DNA of 64,000 bases from Bradysia coprophila (lineage: Eukaryota; Arthropoda; Insecta; Diptera; Sciaridae): positions 6,386,001 to 6,450,000 of the forward strand of contig NW_023503374.1 of the NCBI RefSeq assembly GCF_014529535.1, in the 5' to 3' direction. The position numbers and the translations under genes are program-made. Shown one piece after another: positions 47,201 to 59,215 of this stretch (its first letter is position 1; each line of letters opens with the position of its first letter). The notes under the pieces are model-generated. The model was not told the origin of the DNA, searched no databases, and was given only the letters and a program-made list of their open reading frames with translations.

Positions 47201-47422
47201 AAATAGATTGACTAAAATTTGGCTATGGTATAACAAAACGAACCAGTGGCTCACCGCAGTTCAAAACCGAAAATAATTCATCGGCCATTGATCGTTACAA
47301 ATCATATAAAGTCTCCGGCAATGTTACGTTAGAAAGCAAACAAAGAACCAAAAAAATCGATTCTAAAAATCACAATCAAAAAGTGCCGATCGATCAGCAC
47401 CCAAAGTCAAAATGGATGGAAA
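44224..47422. other. 3.2-kb intergenic interval, METTL9 to MBTPS1 tail
   Basis: The two genes converge. The first 1.7 kb shows no gene and no strong repeat. One copy of the AAAGAGAAAGAAATA unit (46277-46378, reverse) abuts a foldback (46391-46808). After that the DNA is AT-rich with a short CA-rich run near 47070. Confidence 0.5.
46391..46808. mobile_element. Foldback element, TGAAAAACAGAAGACTGAAATC ends
   Basis: Left arm TGAAAAACAGAAGACTGAAA..CCAGTGAGGTATTCG..CCACTTTCAAAAAATTCTTC is mirrored on the right. The centre has CAAAAACCGAAA and TTTCGGTTTTTG words and a CTGTACGGCTCGTGTAACTG stretch. A larger relative lies at about 58480-59215. Confidence 0.75.
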
Positions 47423-50400
47423 TTAGATTCCCAGAAAATTAAAAATGAAATTTCGTCGCCGCGATCTTGACGTTCGACGGTACCAGCGCAAAAATAAAAT
47501 GCAAACAATGCCGGTCATGATCAGCAAACAAACAATGGATAGAAGTGAGACCTGATCGTTTTTCGGTAGCGAATCGTTGTCCATGTAAAATGTGTCGATT
47601 GGTTTCTGATTGCCACGCCAATTGTTGATCGGCAAGGTTATCTGTTCGTCGGCATTTAGTATTGCTGGAATTTTTTGTTTGTTTAAGATTTGATTGGTAC
47701 GACTTCAACGGAAAAATGTCCATATCTCACATCAAAAACATCTACAAGCTGCCCAAACTACGTACCTCACCTTTTTGACTTTCGAGTTTGCGTCCCAACG
47801 GGACACCGTTCTCCGGATCGTCGAACCTACTTTGATACTGTAAATCAACGGGCGCGGTAATGTTCAGAAATACTGGCTGTTCCCAATTGTGCACCGGACA
47901 CATCGGAACGGGCCGCTTTTTATTGCCGTTCTGATTGTCCAGCACTTTGGAATACAGATGAAGATTGTTGTTGGGCAATCGTGATGGTAGTGGTACGTCT
48001 GTTTGAAAAATGAAAGTCAAATGAGGAACACAATTTCAAAACTTTGGATTGACTACGGTACCATCTCTGAAATGAATTTTGCTGGCTCGATTCAAATCGC
48101 TTAACAATCCAGAAACATGTGAGGTCATGGTAAACTCAAGCATAGCATCCAATAGCCAGAAACACGGTTTTTCTAAATGTGTTGAGTCCAAACAGTTTGA
48201 GTCACCGTACACAACGATTCGACCTTCTTTCTGTCTCCGTTTGGCATTCAAATGTTCTTTCTTCTTGGCAGCGGCGGCCGAAAACAGAACACCGTCAGTC
48301 AAGTCAATTTGCTCGGAATTATTGACCCGCTTCAGTTCTTCACTGTTCAAAAACTGCGGTTGATGCACGAAATTTTCATCCTCCTCAGCCGCGACATTTT
48401 CGTCGGGTATATCGAATCTCAGAAGATTTTCGTTTGTGTCACCATTGTCATTGAGCAAAATTCGTTTGTTGATTATGGGATTCTTCTCGATGTGATTGGA
48501 TTCCAGGTCTTTGTAGGTGTCACTAAGGTGTTCGTTGCTCGGGTCAAAACTTGACTCGACAAAATTGTGACTGTTCAGCAATGATTTGTTGGTTTGCAGC
48601 ATCCCAAGTATTGGATAACGCTCCTTGGCCTTTGATTTATCCGAACTCTGCAACAGCTTTACAATAAAATAAGAAAAATTTTAAAATTTCATTTTTGCTG
48701 GTGACGATGTATGACTTACTTCAAGGCCTTGATCGTGCAGATCGCGTTCGATAATAATTGCACCATCAATTTTCGGGAACCGAATTAATGAGGTGCCACT
48801 TGCGTAGTACATACCATGCGAACCCATGTCAAAATATCCCTCCAAGACAGATTCGCCTAGCGCAATACCGAATTCACGTAACAGTTCGTTTAGTGCTGCA
48901 AAGGCGGGAAAATTAACTCGACTTTCGAAGATAACGAAAAGCGTTACTTACCTGGTACATTTGAGCCGCCGGTCTCAGGCATCCACCTGCATAACAGTTA
49001 GTGTTTTAGTCAAAATTATATTGTGAATCGAAACTCTTGCTACAATTACCATTGCCTCGTGTTCTCGTCATAGAATTTGATCTTCCTCATCACACTGGTG
49101 TTGTACCAATCGGCAAACACAATCACACTCAATTCGTGCTCCAAAATGTCGTTTTTGATTTTGGCGATCTCTTCCGGAAAGAATTCATCTTCCGGATCCA
49201 CAACCAACAACGTCCCATACAATGATGCATTAAAACACGTGTATGGACTACCCAATACTTCAACATAGTAGCCAGCATTACGCAAGTGCGTGTACATGTC
49301 CTTAAAATTCGTGTGTATATGATCGGCTCGCCAATCCAGCGGATCCGATTTGATTTTTAGATTGTCTCTGGGCAAATATCCCGGTGGATATCGAAGACTG
49401 TGAAATTGATCCCACAGAATTCTGATGAAGAAATGTTTTTTCGTTAATACTGTGTCCTCATGTATGCATAGCTACCATCGTACGTACCGTTTGTGACGCG
49501 GCGGTCTGGCTATTATTTTGACACGAATCGGAAAGCTAGCAGTGCTGTTACGTGGTTCGGATTCGTTCGGACCTGGAGGACTTTGGACTGTTAGAGTTAT
49601 GTGACCTTGAGCCAGTCCCTCGAATGTTTCACCATTTTCATTGACAGCTGTAACGTTATTGAAAGTGAACAAGTTAACAAACCAACTTAGCAAGGTGACG
49701 ACTGTCTCGTACTAAAGGTTCGGGTAACTAGTTCGATACCCAATTTGGTAAGTTTACTCTAATCTGCTAACCTTGAGAACTGACACAACAAAACATTTTC
49801 GCAAACTAAAAACAACGTCTATCCGGTGGACGTGAATAACTGATACAGAAGCTACAGATGTAATAACTTGACAAGTTCCAAGACTCCACATTACTGTGTA
49901 AGGCTTCATAGAAAAACCAAACATCACAAACATGATACGTCATCGAACTTGAGTGTGCTTAGAAACGTTACTCCACCATGCGCGTCCCTGTTACCATGCA
50001 AACCTAGTCACCGCCAATAGTAACTCGTTTGGAACTATTTATTTGACGAAGTGTGAGAATTCTGGCCCGTGTACGTTAACTGGTAACGCAGTCAGTTTTT
50101 AGTACTCGAGAAATTCGTGTCCTCGGAAGAAAGCATTATTTCATGCGAGTTTCCATTCGACATCCCTACATAAAATTCATCCTGGATCCGACTCTGAGAT
50201 TAAAATTCTTAATTTTACAGACGGTACGGACTTATAGTAAATACGTGCTCTTCGTACGAGTCTAAGAACACCGAAAACCCATTTATCGCTGACATGAAAA
50301 TAAAAGTGAGATAAGAAGGTCGTAAACTGTGTTTATGCTTGAAAACTGACTCATTTGATAAAACGACACTTGCGGTGCTATTTGATTGTAAGAACGGAAC

Positions 50401-52475
50401 AAACAGTCCATCGTAATAACGTTTATTGTACTCACAAATATGAATTCCCATCCAACCCGACCAAGGCCATAATACTTCACCGTATGTGATCGAAATGTTC
50501 AGCAAATTGCCATGCTGTGTTGTGTATGGATGCCAAGTAGGAGTATTCACCTGTAATTGAAGGACATAAATGAAACGAAAATCCATGTCCTCCGCTCAAG
50601 TTAATAAATTTACCAATTTGCCAGTCACACCCATTCCATTTAAAATGGTTACGTTCGCGATGACCGGTGTGCTTGTGTAATACAATGATTGCGTGTTATA
50701 TGGCCACATATAATCTTCCGTAAAATCTAAATACGACGGACTCAGCGTCACCTTCGGAACGTATTCGAACAGGATTCTCATGCTTTTCAAAATGTTCAAT
50801 TTTCCATGTCCTTGTTCGAACATATTGTTTTCGCTTAGTCGCGTTGCTCCCTCAATCAGCGCCTGTTTCATTGATGACGGATTGATTAGGTCACTGTAAT
50901 GAAGAGAACGGTTCAGCGTTTGCCGACAGATTGTGCAATCAATTTTGCATACATTTTGTCTATAGCACCACTAGCTATTAGTGTCACTGCACCAGCTACA
51001 ACTGGGGATGCAACTGATGTACCAGACAATGATCGGCAGCCTCCTTTGACATTACTTCCTTTCACTTGACTGCCATACGTTACAATGTCTGGTTTCAAAC
51101 GACCGTAGCCCTGACAACAAAAACCGAAGACATAGAAAACAGATGCACTTGAGAGTTAACTTAATCTTACATTCGGCAATTCCCACGTTGTCATCCCTCT
51201 GGAACTGAATTTGGCGATGGTTTCTTCGAAATTCATTCCACCGACACCAATAACATCACTTTGATCGCCTGGATTGTTCAGCGTACCGTACAATGGACCG
51301 TCGTTTCCAATGGCAGAGATCATTATGACTTTGTTGGCTGTCAATTCTAGGACTTTATCGACGAACGGATGATCTAAAAAATCCGGGCCACCAATGCTCA
51401 GATTAAGCACATGAATTTTCTTCAAAATGGCGTAGTTGAAGGCATCCAGAAACCACGACGTATACGAAACTTGATTGTTCGTAAACACGCGATAAATGTG
51501 AAGCTCAGCGTCCGGAGCAAATCCAAGACATTCCTTGGATGATCCGATAACACCAGCCACAAATGTTCCATGGCTTACACCATCGTCCAGAGATTTTTCG
51601 TTAGTCCAATTCGTGCGCTCTTTGACTCTTTTGAAATGAGGATGATTTTTAGCCAGACCGGTGTCAAATACTGCGACTTTGATACCCTTGCCAGTAACGC
51701 CGATTCCCCACAATCCGTCTGCTTTCAGCATTGATGTAATTTGACGTGGAATCGCTCGCAATAATCGACGATTCGTATGTCGACCAGGCGATTGCTGGTA
51801 ACTATTTTCCTTTGTGCTGTTCACACTGGGATCATTTTCGGTTTCTGCTAGACCTCTTCGGAAGTGGCTGACGCGGCAATTGGTTCCAGTACAGTCTGTG
51901 GATAATATTTCGTCGTCTGAATCATCGTCAGCTTTCGGATTTAGTTTAGCTTTCAGGTCCTGTAGCAGTTTCTCCGCCTCAAAGTCGTCAACATCTTCCG
52001 GTTGGGTGTCAGACACTTCTTCATCTTTGGATATTGGAACATATTTAAGAGTCCGATGAACCATACGATGAGGTGTGACGCTCTTTACGGAAAAATGTTT
52101 CTTCAGCAAGACCAATCCGGTGTTTGGTTCAGTTTCTTCCAACAAAACAACGTCAAAGTCACTGGGATAGTCACTTGCTGGATTGATACGCGGTAGCACT
52201 TTCCAATTCACGATACTCGAGCCGTTCAGGGCTGATTTGAGATAATTTTCCCGAACGGCCGCCTTATGGTATCCATTGAACGCTACGATGTACTCATTTT
52301 GGATAATCTGGGTGGTGAATCCAACTTCAATTCGATGTGTTGTTGAATTGCAACAGTCACTGTTCGATTCGGCGGTTTCATTGTAAGTTTGGCGATTTTC
52401 TGATCCCGAACCGATGGAAATTAACAAAAACAAAACGAGAACCGATTTGACTGAGCACATAAACACCAATCGCAT
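47423..52475 (-). CDS. MBTPS1: Membrane-bound transcription factor site-1 protease (S1P, SKI-1)
   Basis: S1P is a Golgi subtilisin-like protease that makes the first, luminal cut in SREBP and ATF6. The exons are 52475-51171, 51110-50953, 50893-50614, 50550-50436, 49647-49488, 49421-49050, 48986-48952, 48895-48720, 48647-48062, 47998-47771 and 47664-47423, giving 1,218 residues (human 1,052). It starts with a signal peptide ([14 protein letters not shown]). The prodomain has the autoprocessing site RRLLR at 236-240. The catalytic triad is Asp271 (VFDTG), His302 (SHGTFVAG) and Ser467 (GTSVASP), with the oxyanion Asn in IGNDGP. Conserved blocks [32 protein letters not shown] and [10 protein letters not shown] follow, then one TM segment (about 1177-1198) and a basic cytosolic tail. 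Extra length comes from an acidic prodomain insert (about 150-235) and a long region before the GDSNCLD block. Confidence 0.97.
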
Positions 52476-53249
52476 TATAAATCTAAATTTTTTCTTTCCT
52501 TTCGCTTTATCAGTTTTGTCCTAATGTTTTGTAGCACACATCTCGTTTCATTTCTTTCGCAACTCTCGCATAACGTTGATTAACTGAAATTTATTCACAT
52601 TTTTTTCCAGCTTTTTGTGTATTTATCACATTTCGTTTTTGTTATGTAAATTGCCGCAGTTACTTAAATATCACACACTTTTTTTGTTATGCGGGTCGTC
52701 GAACCACCATAATTCCTTATCGATATATGGTCGACAGAGAAAGCACTTCCTTTTGCTTCCTTTTAACACAAACGTAATCATTTACATGGGATGCACGGTA
52801 TGGATCGAACTAATTACAACAAAACTATAATTAGCATAATGTAACGAACGTAATTTCTCTTGTAGTCCAATTAGTAAATTCACTCCGCAGAATAAATATT
52901 TTTTGACAGTGACAGTTAATAACAGAATGTTGTTTTTGTACCTACTGGATTGGTATCAATGAAAAAAGGCTCAGTGGTAGCGCAAACGGGGGATAGGTTT
53001 CTTCCATCGTACGTTAAAAACGAATTTTGACAGGCCGAAAACAACCGACCGTCATCCACAGAAGCAAACAACAGCAAATTTGTTCGTTAAAACTTCAAAG
53101 TGAGTTTGTGTTGGCTTCTCTGTGGATGACGATTGACATTTTGAACGGCCTTGGAAGAAACCTATTCAGTTGCCATGAGCTACTAAGACTTTTAGAAAAT
53201 TGAGCGAAACGATCAAGGTTGTAAACTTTGGGAAGCTTACGTAGATCGA

Positions 53250-53476
53250 AGTTCTGAAAGAACAGGTTAATACAACCACGAAGGCGGTTGACACCAAATT
53301 TTATAAACAGATAGTGTGAGAAATCAACTTGAAGAAAATATTTTTCTCGAAAATTCAGAACTTTGTTTTTGTTAAGTTCCATTTTACATATAAACATCGC
53401 AGCCGTTGATGCAATTGTGTGTCACCGCACTCGTGATCAACTCAGAGTTGTCTTAACCTGTTCTTTCAGAACCTTG
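53250..53476. mobile_element. TIR element, AAGGTTCTGAAAGAACAGG family, copy 2, with 11-bp target duplication
   Basis: The ends AGTTCTGAAAGAACAGGTTA and mirror are bounded by ACGTAGATCGA at 53239-53249 and again at 53477-53487. This is a clear 11-bp direct duplication. The core resembles 10878-11135 (CACGAAGGCGGTTGACAC and mirror). No coding capacity. Confidence 0.88.
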
Positions 53477-53979
53477 ACGTAGATCGACATTTTATAAGAT
53501 ATGCAGGAATACACCAATTCTTATGATTTTTCCGAATTTTCCTAAAAAACATTTTCTTCATGTTGATTTCACACACAATCTGTACTGATTTCGGTGTCAC
53601 CCCCCTTCGTGGGTGTCTTAATCTGTTCTTTCAGAACCTTGGAAAAATTCACCGCATCATCATCGTGACGATAATCATCAAGGGAGGGGGATTTTTTTTA
53701 ATGAAAATCCACCGTATTATCATCAAGTGTGGTGTGTCAACCGTGTTCTGTATCTGTGTGACCTCCCCAAAGTTCACAGCCTTGGAAACGATGACTAAAT
53801 ATTAGGGCAGCACATAACACCTGTCTACAAATGTGGAGAGTTAAAAAAGAACTCTTTTTGGTCTATGGTCCGAAACAACTTCAGATGGCAATGTGTAGAC
53901 TAGAGTTTAGTACTTGTTTAATGAAAAAATTTAGCTCGACGCTCGATATTACGGTGCTACTGCCCCTTAAATAGAAGAT

Positions 53980-54499
53980 CCACAGTAGCTCAATCGGTAG
54001 AGCATAGGACTCATACCCAAGAGGTCCCGGGTTCGAATCCCGGTGCAAAAATGCTTGCCTGGTTTTATTCTAATCACTTGGTGATTAAGCACTCGCTATT
54101 AGTTATCTAATGGCTGTACGACCGTAACAAAGTCGCAAATTTCAAAGAAATCCAATATTCGATTTCTTCGCAACAATCACGCCATATTGACATAATGTCA
54201 ATGACACAATTCACAATATACAACAGACTGTAGGATAAGCTAGTCGCTCATTGGGAAAATGCATGAGTCATTAGTGATGGTTGTGGTCTTCGCATACCAC
54301 TCGTGGCTTAGAGAATTCACAACGTATGGGACGTTTACACGGTCGATTTGTGAACTATCTGAGTCCGGAGAGATATGATGAAAAATCACAATTCATATGA
54401 TCAAGTGACTTGTGCAATGTGCAATAGCACAACAGGCCCACTAGAGGCTTAGGTGCTGGGCTAACCCCCTTCCCATCCAAATCCAATCCAATCCAATCC
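53980..54499 (+). mobile_element. tRNA-derived SINE with 11-bp target duplication
   Basis: The direct repeat AAATAGAAGAT at 53969-53979 and 54500-54510 brackets the element. The head is tRNA-like: the A-box region TAGCTCAATCGGTAGAGC forms a D-arm, CCGGGTTCGAATCCCGG forms a perfect T-arm including the B-box, and CTCATAC sits in the anticodon-loop position. The acceptor and anticodon stems do not pair, so it is not a working tRNA gene. A unique body of about 400 bp follows, and the tail is an AATCC-type simple repeat (54476-54499). Confidence 0.88.
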
Positions 54500-54848
54500 A
54501 AATAGAAGATAGTATGGTTCCGAAGTGTTTAAAAACACAATACTCAATCGAATTATTGTTATCTAAACAAGAGCCTTTTGTCAATCTTATTTACTGTTAT
54601 CAACACCATGAGGTGACTTTGTGGTTGTTTGATAAACATTCTTTGAAACACATAATCAGCTAGAATATTTATATCCTCTTGCGACTGTCGGTAATTCGTG
54701 ATGATTAAAATATTTGTGGAGAGATAGAGAGCGAGAGACAGAAGGCAGTAACTTAGAGTTGCGTCTATTTCGATTTGTATAGAGGTAGCTGACGCAGTGA
54801 ACAGAAATTTCTTTAAATACCTACAGCCACAACTTGAAACTAGCACAT

Positions 54849-54939
54849 TACTTAACAATGGGGCAAATGATGGAAATGGTACTTCTTGTGTTTCACGCAA
54901 GGAGTAGCATTTCCATCATTTACCCCATTGCCAAGTAAG
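54849..54939. repeat. Foldback hairpin, ACAATGGGGCAAATGATGG arms
   Basis: ACTTAACAATGGGGCAAATG, continuing ATGGAAATG, pairs with CATTTCCATCATTTACCCCA and TTGCCAAGTAAG. The loop is about 25 nt. Non-coding. Confidence 0.65.
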
Positions 54940-55376
54940 GTAAATACCAAAGTTTGAGGCAAAGTTTTAGATCCGTGCAGTAAAGTTAACTTTAACTGAC
55001 GTTTTGAACTATGACAAGCAAAACTGATAAATGAATGACACCTACGTCACTCTCTCAGCTCTACAATGTAGCATTCGTACCAACATAGCACAATTGAATC
55101 GTAATATTTTCTGTAAACAATCGAAGACATTTGTCGCGGCTCCTAAAAAAGTGTGTGTAGTATCCGCATCCAAATGTTTACACAATAAAATAAGACCGTA
55201 GCGATAACATCGAACAGAATTAATGTAAATTGGGATGTGACCAACACATTTGAGATATCATTGTGTTATCGCCGACGAATGCTGAAGAGTTTTAGTCAAC
55301 ACAATTTTGATGGAAGACCTGTTACAGCGCTTTTCGTAGAATAAGTCGATATTGCGACCATACCAGGAAATATAAA

Positions 55377-56972
55377 ATGAGTGATCAGGATCTACCCAAC
55401 AATGTACATCCGTCGATAGGCACGCGATCGAAAAGTGGCGATCTATTCAGTTCGTCATCGATTTCACCTTCGACAAGTTCCAGTTCGCATGGATCTGCAA
55501 AGACAGCGGTGTCCGAGTGTCTAGGAGCGTGGTTAAATTATTTACAAGTATGCTCGATGAGTGAAGGGTTCACTCGTCACGCACAGCTGATATTCATTTT
55601 CGTTTCGTTTTAGATTTTGAACTCGTTGTGCTCCTCCGGACATAGACTCGCCCAAACTATTTCAACCTTAGAACAATTGGGCCAATGTGAGCAGCAGTCG
55701 CATGGATTCCAAATACCGTCTATACCTCAACCGCCAGTATCTAGTCAAGTATCGACACAATTCGTAACAGCATGGGATGATTTGGCAAGAGCCACTGCCG
55801 TTGCGACCAGCACCGTCAAATCGCATATCGTTAGTGTTTTACAAGATTATGTTGTCACATCGCTGGTGTCATTCGATCAGGATTCCGAAAAAGTTCGAGA
55901 GCACAACCAAAACATTGTTATGGAAACCGCCCAGACCATGATAAATATTCAACATCAGTTTTGTGTCGCTAGCTACGATTCTTTCTCTTCTCTGATGTGC
56001 TGTTTTATCTGTCAAACACCGGTCGGTTTTCCTCATGACTCCGAATGTGCTTTGCTCCAACAACAGCCACATTTCCAGCGTAACCAAAATGCAATGGGCG
56101 ATCCTCGCTCACAAACTCCATCTCCACACTTCGGCTCGTTAACCATGAACTTTCCAAAGAATGAACGTGACATCTATCGAATGCCGGCGGATTCACATCC
56201 TACTACCAGACAACTGGCATTCGGTTCCGGTTCATCACAAGCTTCCGATCACAATTGCGCGATGACAGAAATCAGAGGTCCGAGTCCGAGTTTCCTGGAA
56301 AATATTCGCGGCCCATTACCGAATCCCGGCCATCTGCTCGGTATGAAAACGCCATTCAATCGAGGCGGTCGAAGTCCGTTGAATTTTCCGTTGTTTCCAT
56401 TGAATGGACAACGAAGATGGTCGGAAGCAGCTGCCGGTGAAGTCAAGGGTGAATCAGTATTCGATGCCGAAAGTCATATGCGACGATGGTCGATGCCGTG
56501 GGAGGCGTCGACGTCCGTTAAAAATACTGTAACTTGGCATCAAACGAAAATTATGCCGATATCCAAACTGGCCGTACCAACTTCAAAATCAAACAGTCAA
56601 AGTACTACGCCAGGTAAAATGGTTCATTCTCAAGAATTTTGAATCGGTTCTTGATTCGTCTCATCTTATTTCCAGATTCGATGTGGCAGTCATCTATTAC
56701 TAGTCAGGATGGTTTAGCCGAAGCAATTCAATTATTATCGTGTCGACCGACACGCATTTATCCTCCTCAACCACCATTAGGACCACCATTTATCGAAGAG
56801 CCAAATGCATCTGCGGTAAGTGTTACGTGAATTTTGGTTAATTCGAGTCTGAGTCTGATGGGAAAATGGTTTATTCTCCTTACAGAACATTGCCACATAC
56901 GAAATGTGGTCGGACAGAACACAAGAACGATTGCCCAGCATTAAATTTCCTCGAGAACGGGATGACGATTGA
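55377..56972 (+). CDS. Protein of unknown function with RRWS motifs
   Basis: I do not recognise this family. The exons are 55377-55547, 55614-56613, 56676-56815 and 56886-56972, giving 465 residues; splice sites and phases are all good. Residues 1-45 are Ser-rich. Residues about 45-190 look like a helical domain (CLGAWLNYLQILNSLCSSG, WDDLARATAVATSTVKSHIV, ETAQTMINIQHQF). A Pro/Ser/Gly-rich middle follows. Two RRWS sites occur (RRWSEAA and RRWSMPWE); the second fits an R-x-x-S-x-P type 14-3-3-binding consensus. The C-terminal DGLAEAIQLLSCRPTRIYPP and WSDRTQERLPSIKFPRERD look conserved. There is no signal peptide or membrane segment, so it is probably cytosolic and phosphorylation-regulated (inference). 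Confidence 0.82.
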
Positions 56973-57785
56973 ATAGACCTAGAGTAATTTGACTGCCAAA
57001 ATGAAATGATTACCAAAACGCGCAAAGATTAAAATCAACATTTTGCGTTCGAAGTAATATTCGACTAAAGACCAAAAGTTGAGTGTATTTTGCATTGAAA
57101 AAATAGAGTTCTTCCTCGGTAGAAAAAGTTTTTAGTCTCTTCGTAGAGCCTTCGCGAAAATACATTGGTCCAAAACTAAGCGCTTTCGTAAAATTAATAA
57201 ATTTAATTAGAGTAATGAAATACGTCACCGGTAAACATAACAATGATATTACACACCTTTTAGCTTTAAATCATTATACAAATGTGAAATTAGAAATAAT
57301 TTTGTGTCGTAGTTTAACATTAAGAAGTAAATGAATTTTGTGTCATAATACCTAATACGATAATCACACGGTCAAAGACCAATGCACGTTATGTAGCATG
57401 GGTGAATGCTTAGATCAATACTTGAGATCAATACATGTCCAGGAATCCTTAATTAGTTCGCAATTTTCAAATCACTTTAAAAAACAGTGAGCGACTTGAG
57501 AAATTGACCTTAAAGTGACCAATGAGAGGTTCAGATTGTGAAGTAATCGATTAGCACGTTCCCCTAATCCGAAACCAACGATTGAGGAAACCACTGAATT
57601 TCCAACTCTTAATTAGTAAAGTTGGAAGCGACACTATTACACACTTAACGGTAGATTCGGTTGAAAATATCAAAACACTGAATGAGAGAACTCTATAGAG
57701 TGACCTAACACTACTTACTGGAAGATTTTTATATTCCTCAAGTCTCTCGTCTGAAATATTAGGTTCTACAGTCGCAGTTCTACTA

Positions 57786-58247
57786 CACGGAAAAAACGTA
57801 AAGTTGTACGTATAGGACGAGTACGATTTACGTAGAGTCGTAAAATACGAATGAGTTAACCCAACGCACTTCAAGCAAAAGTGCTATTAATGACAGCTGC
57901 CAAATAGAGTACAGTGAACGACATCTCAAATGTCTAACTGTCAAATTTTTCTGAGAATTTTATTGTGTCATTGCGAATTCACAATGACATTCTCTGAAAA
58001 AAATGACAGTGAGACATTTGAGATGTCGTTCACTGTACTATTTTGTATGAAATTGAAATTGAAAAGCACTGTCAAGTTTCAGTACCCTATTTAGAGTACC
58101 ACTTTTGCTTGAAGTGCGTTGGTCAACCATTTGTTTTGTTGTTCTTAGTTGAACGTTAGTTGAGTAGGACGTAAAATTTTACGACTGAGATGTACATTGT
58201 GCGTACGAGATCTAGTATTTGAGTCTCACACTTAAATCGTTTTTTCC
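57786..58247. mobile_element. Nested foldback: CGGAAAAAACG / CCAACGCACTTCAAGC / GTACAGTGAACGACATC
   Basis: Three concentric inverted repeats. CGGAAAAAACG pairs with CGTTTTTTCCG at the outside. CCAACGCACTTCAAGCAAAA (57861) pairs with its mirror ending at 58122. GTACAGTGAACGACATCTCA (57909), continuing AATGTCT, pairs with its mirror ending at 58038. The innermost part separates as an independent hairpin (57909-58038), so one element was probably inserted into another. Confidence 0.75.
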
Positions 58248-58479
58248 GTAAATGATAGGAAACGGTGTTTCTCACACAAATAAAAACCTTAAGACCAGGC
58301 TTTGCCCGTTTACATAGCAACGTAAACATCAGGCAATACTCAAAGCTTAAGTCAACAATTTTCCGTCGGCACCTGATTCGTATTACTTAAACTGAGGATA
58401 AATATGAAACATGTAGCAGGAGTCTCCTTTTGAAAAACAGCCTACCGAAATCTGACGCATTTTCCAGTGGACTTTATAT

Positions 58480-59215
58480 GTGCCTAGAAAGGACTTGGAC
58501 CCTTGAAGCCAAAACCACTTTCAAAAAAATTCTTCGAAGTTTGTTTGGCTGGTGAAAGGTGATCAAAAACCGAAAACTTGCATTTTTTTGTACAAAAATT
58601 TCTCCAGTTACACGAGCCGTACAGGACCGTGTAGGGTGTCATTAGAGAGGTAATCACAAGTACTATTGATCCGAATAGGGACTTATTGGTTTTAAAATTC
58701 ATCCACACTGGAATATGTGCATGTAAAGTTTTCGACCGAAGACTTACACTGTTCTTACAGAAATTTCTCGATGTACACAAAACGTGCACGGTTGGATATC
58801 ATTTGAAAGGCAGTTTGACGTGCTTTTGGGCCAAATATGGTCTTATGTGGTTTGGATGCATCTATGATGAAATAGAAGTTGAAATGTTTAAGTGCCCTTA
58901 TTTAATCGTAGATGCATCCAAACCACATAAGTCCCTATTTGGCCCAAAAGCACATAGAATTACCTTTCAAATGTTACCCAACACGACCATGCACGTTTTG
59001 TGTACCTCGAGAAATTTCTGTGAGAACAGTGTAAGTCTTCGGTTGAAAACTTTAACTGCACACCCCACACGGCTCTGTACGGGTCGTGTAACTGTTGAAA
59101 TTTTTGTTAAAAAATGCAAGTTTTCGGTTTTTGATCACCTTTCACCAGCCACACAAGCTTCGAAGAATTTTTTTGAAATAGGTTTTCTCTTCTTGGGTCG
59201 AAGTCCTTGCTAGCT
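58480..59215. mobile_element. Foldback element, CCAAAACCACTTTCAAAAAAATTC ends
   Basis: The outer arms share AAAACCACTTTC, TTCTTCGAAG, AAAAACCGAAAACTTGCATT and ACACGAGCCGTACAG with the foldback at 46391-46808. Inner arms (TGCATGTAAAG..TTCGACCGAAGACTTACACT..GGATGCATC and mirror) are extra. The loop is a short AT-rich stretch at about 58862-58908. Confidence 0.72.

Larger units (their letters stand above)
52476..55376. other. 2.9-kb interval, MBTPS1 start to the 55377 gene
   Basis: The two genes diverge. The interval carries a foldback (about 53000-53145), the TIR element (53250-53476), a solo TIR end (53600-53643), the SINE (53980-54499) and a hairpin (54849-54939). No gene is supported. Core promoters could not be assigned. 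Confidence 0.55.

Noticed and set aside
53980-54055. Functional tRNA-Met gene (CAT in the loop)
   Set aside because: The acceptor and anticodon stems do not pair, and the segment heads a 520-bp element with a target duplication.
58686-59213. 175-codon open frame on the plus strand
   Set aside because: It lies wholly within a foldback; the two halves are mirror copies, not a protein.
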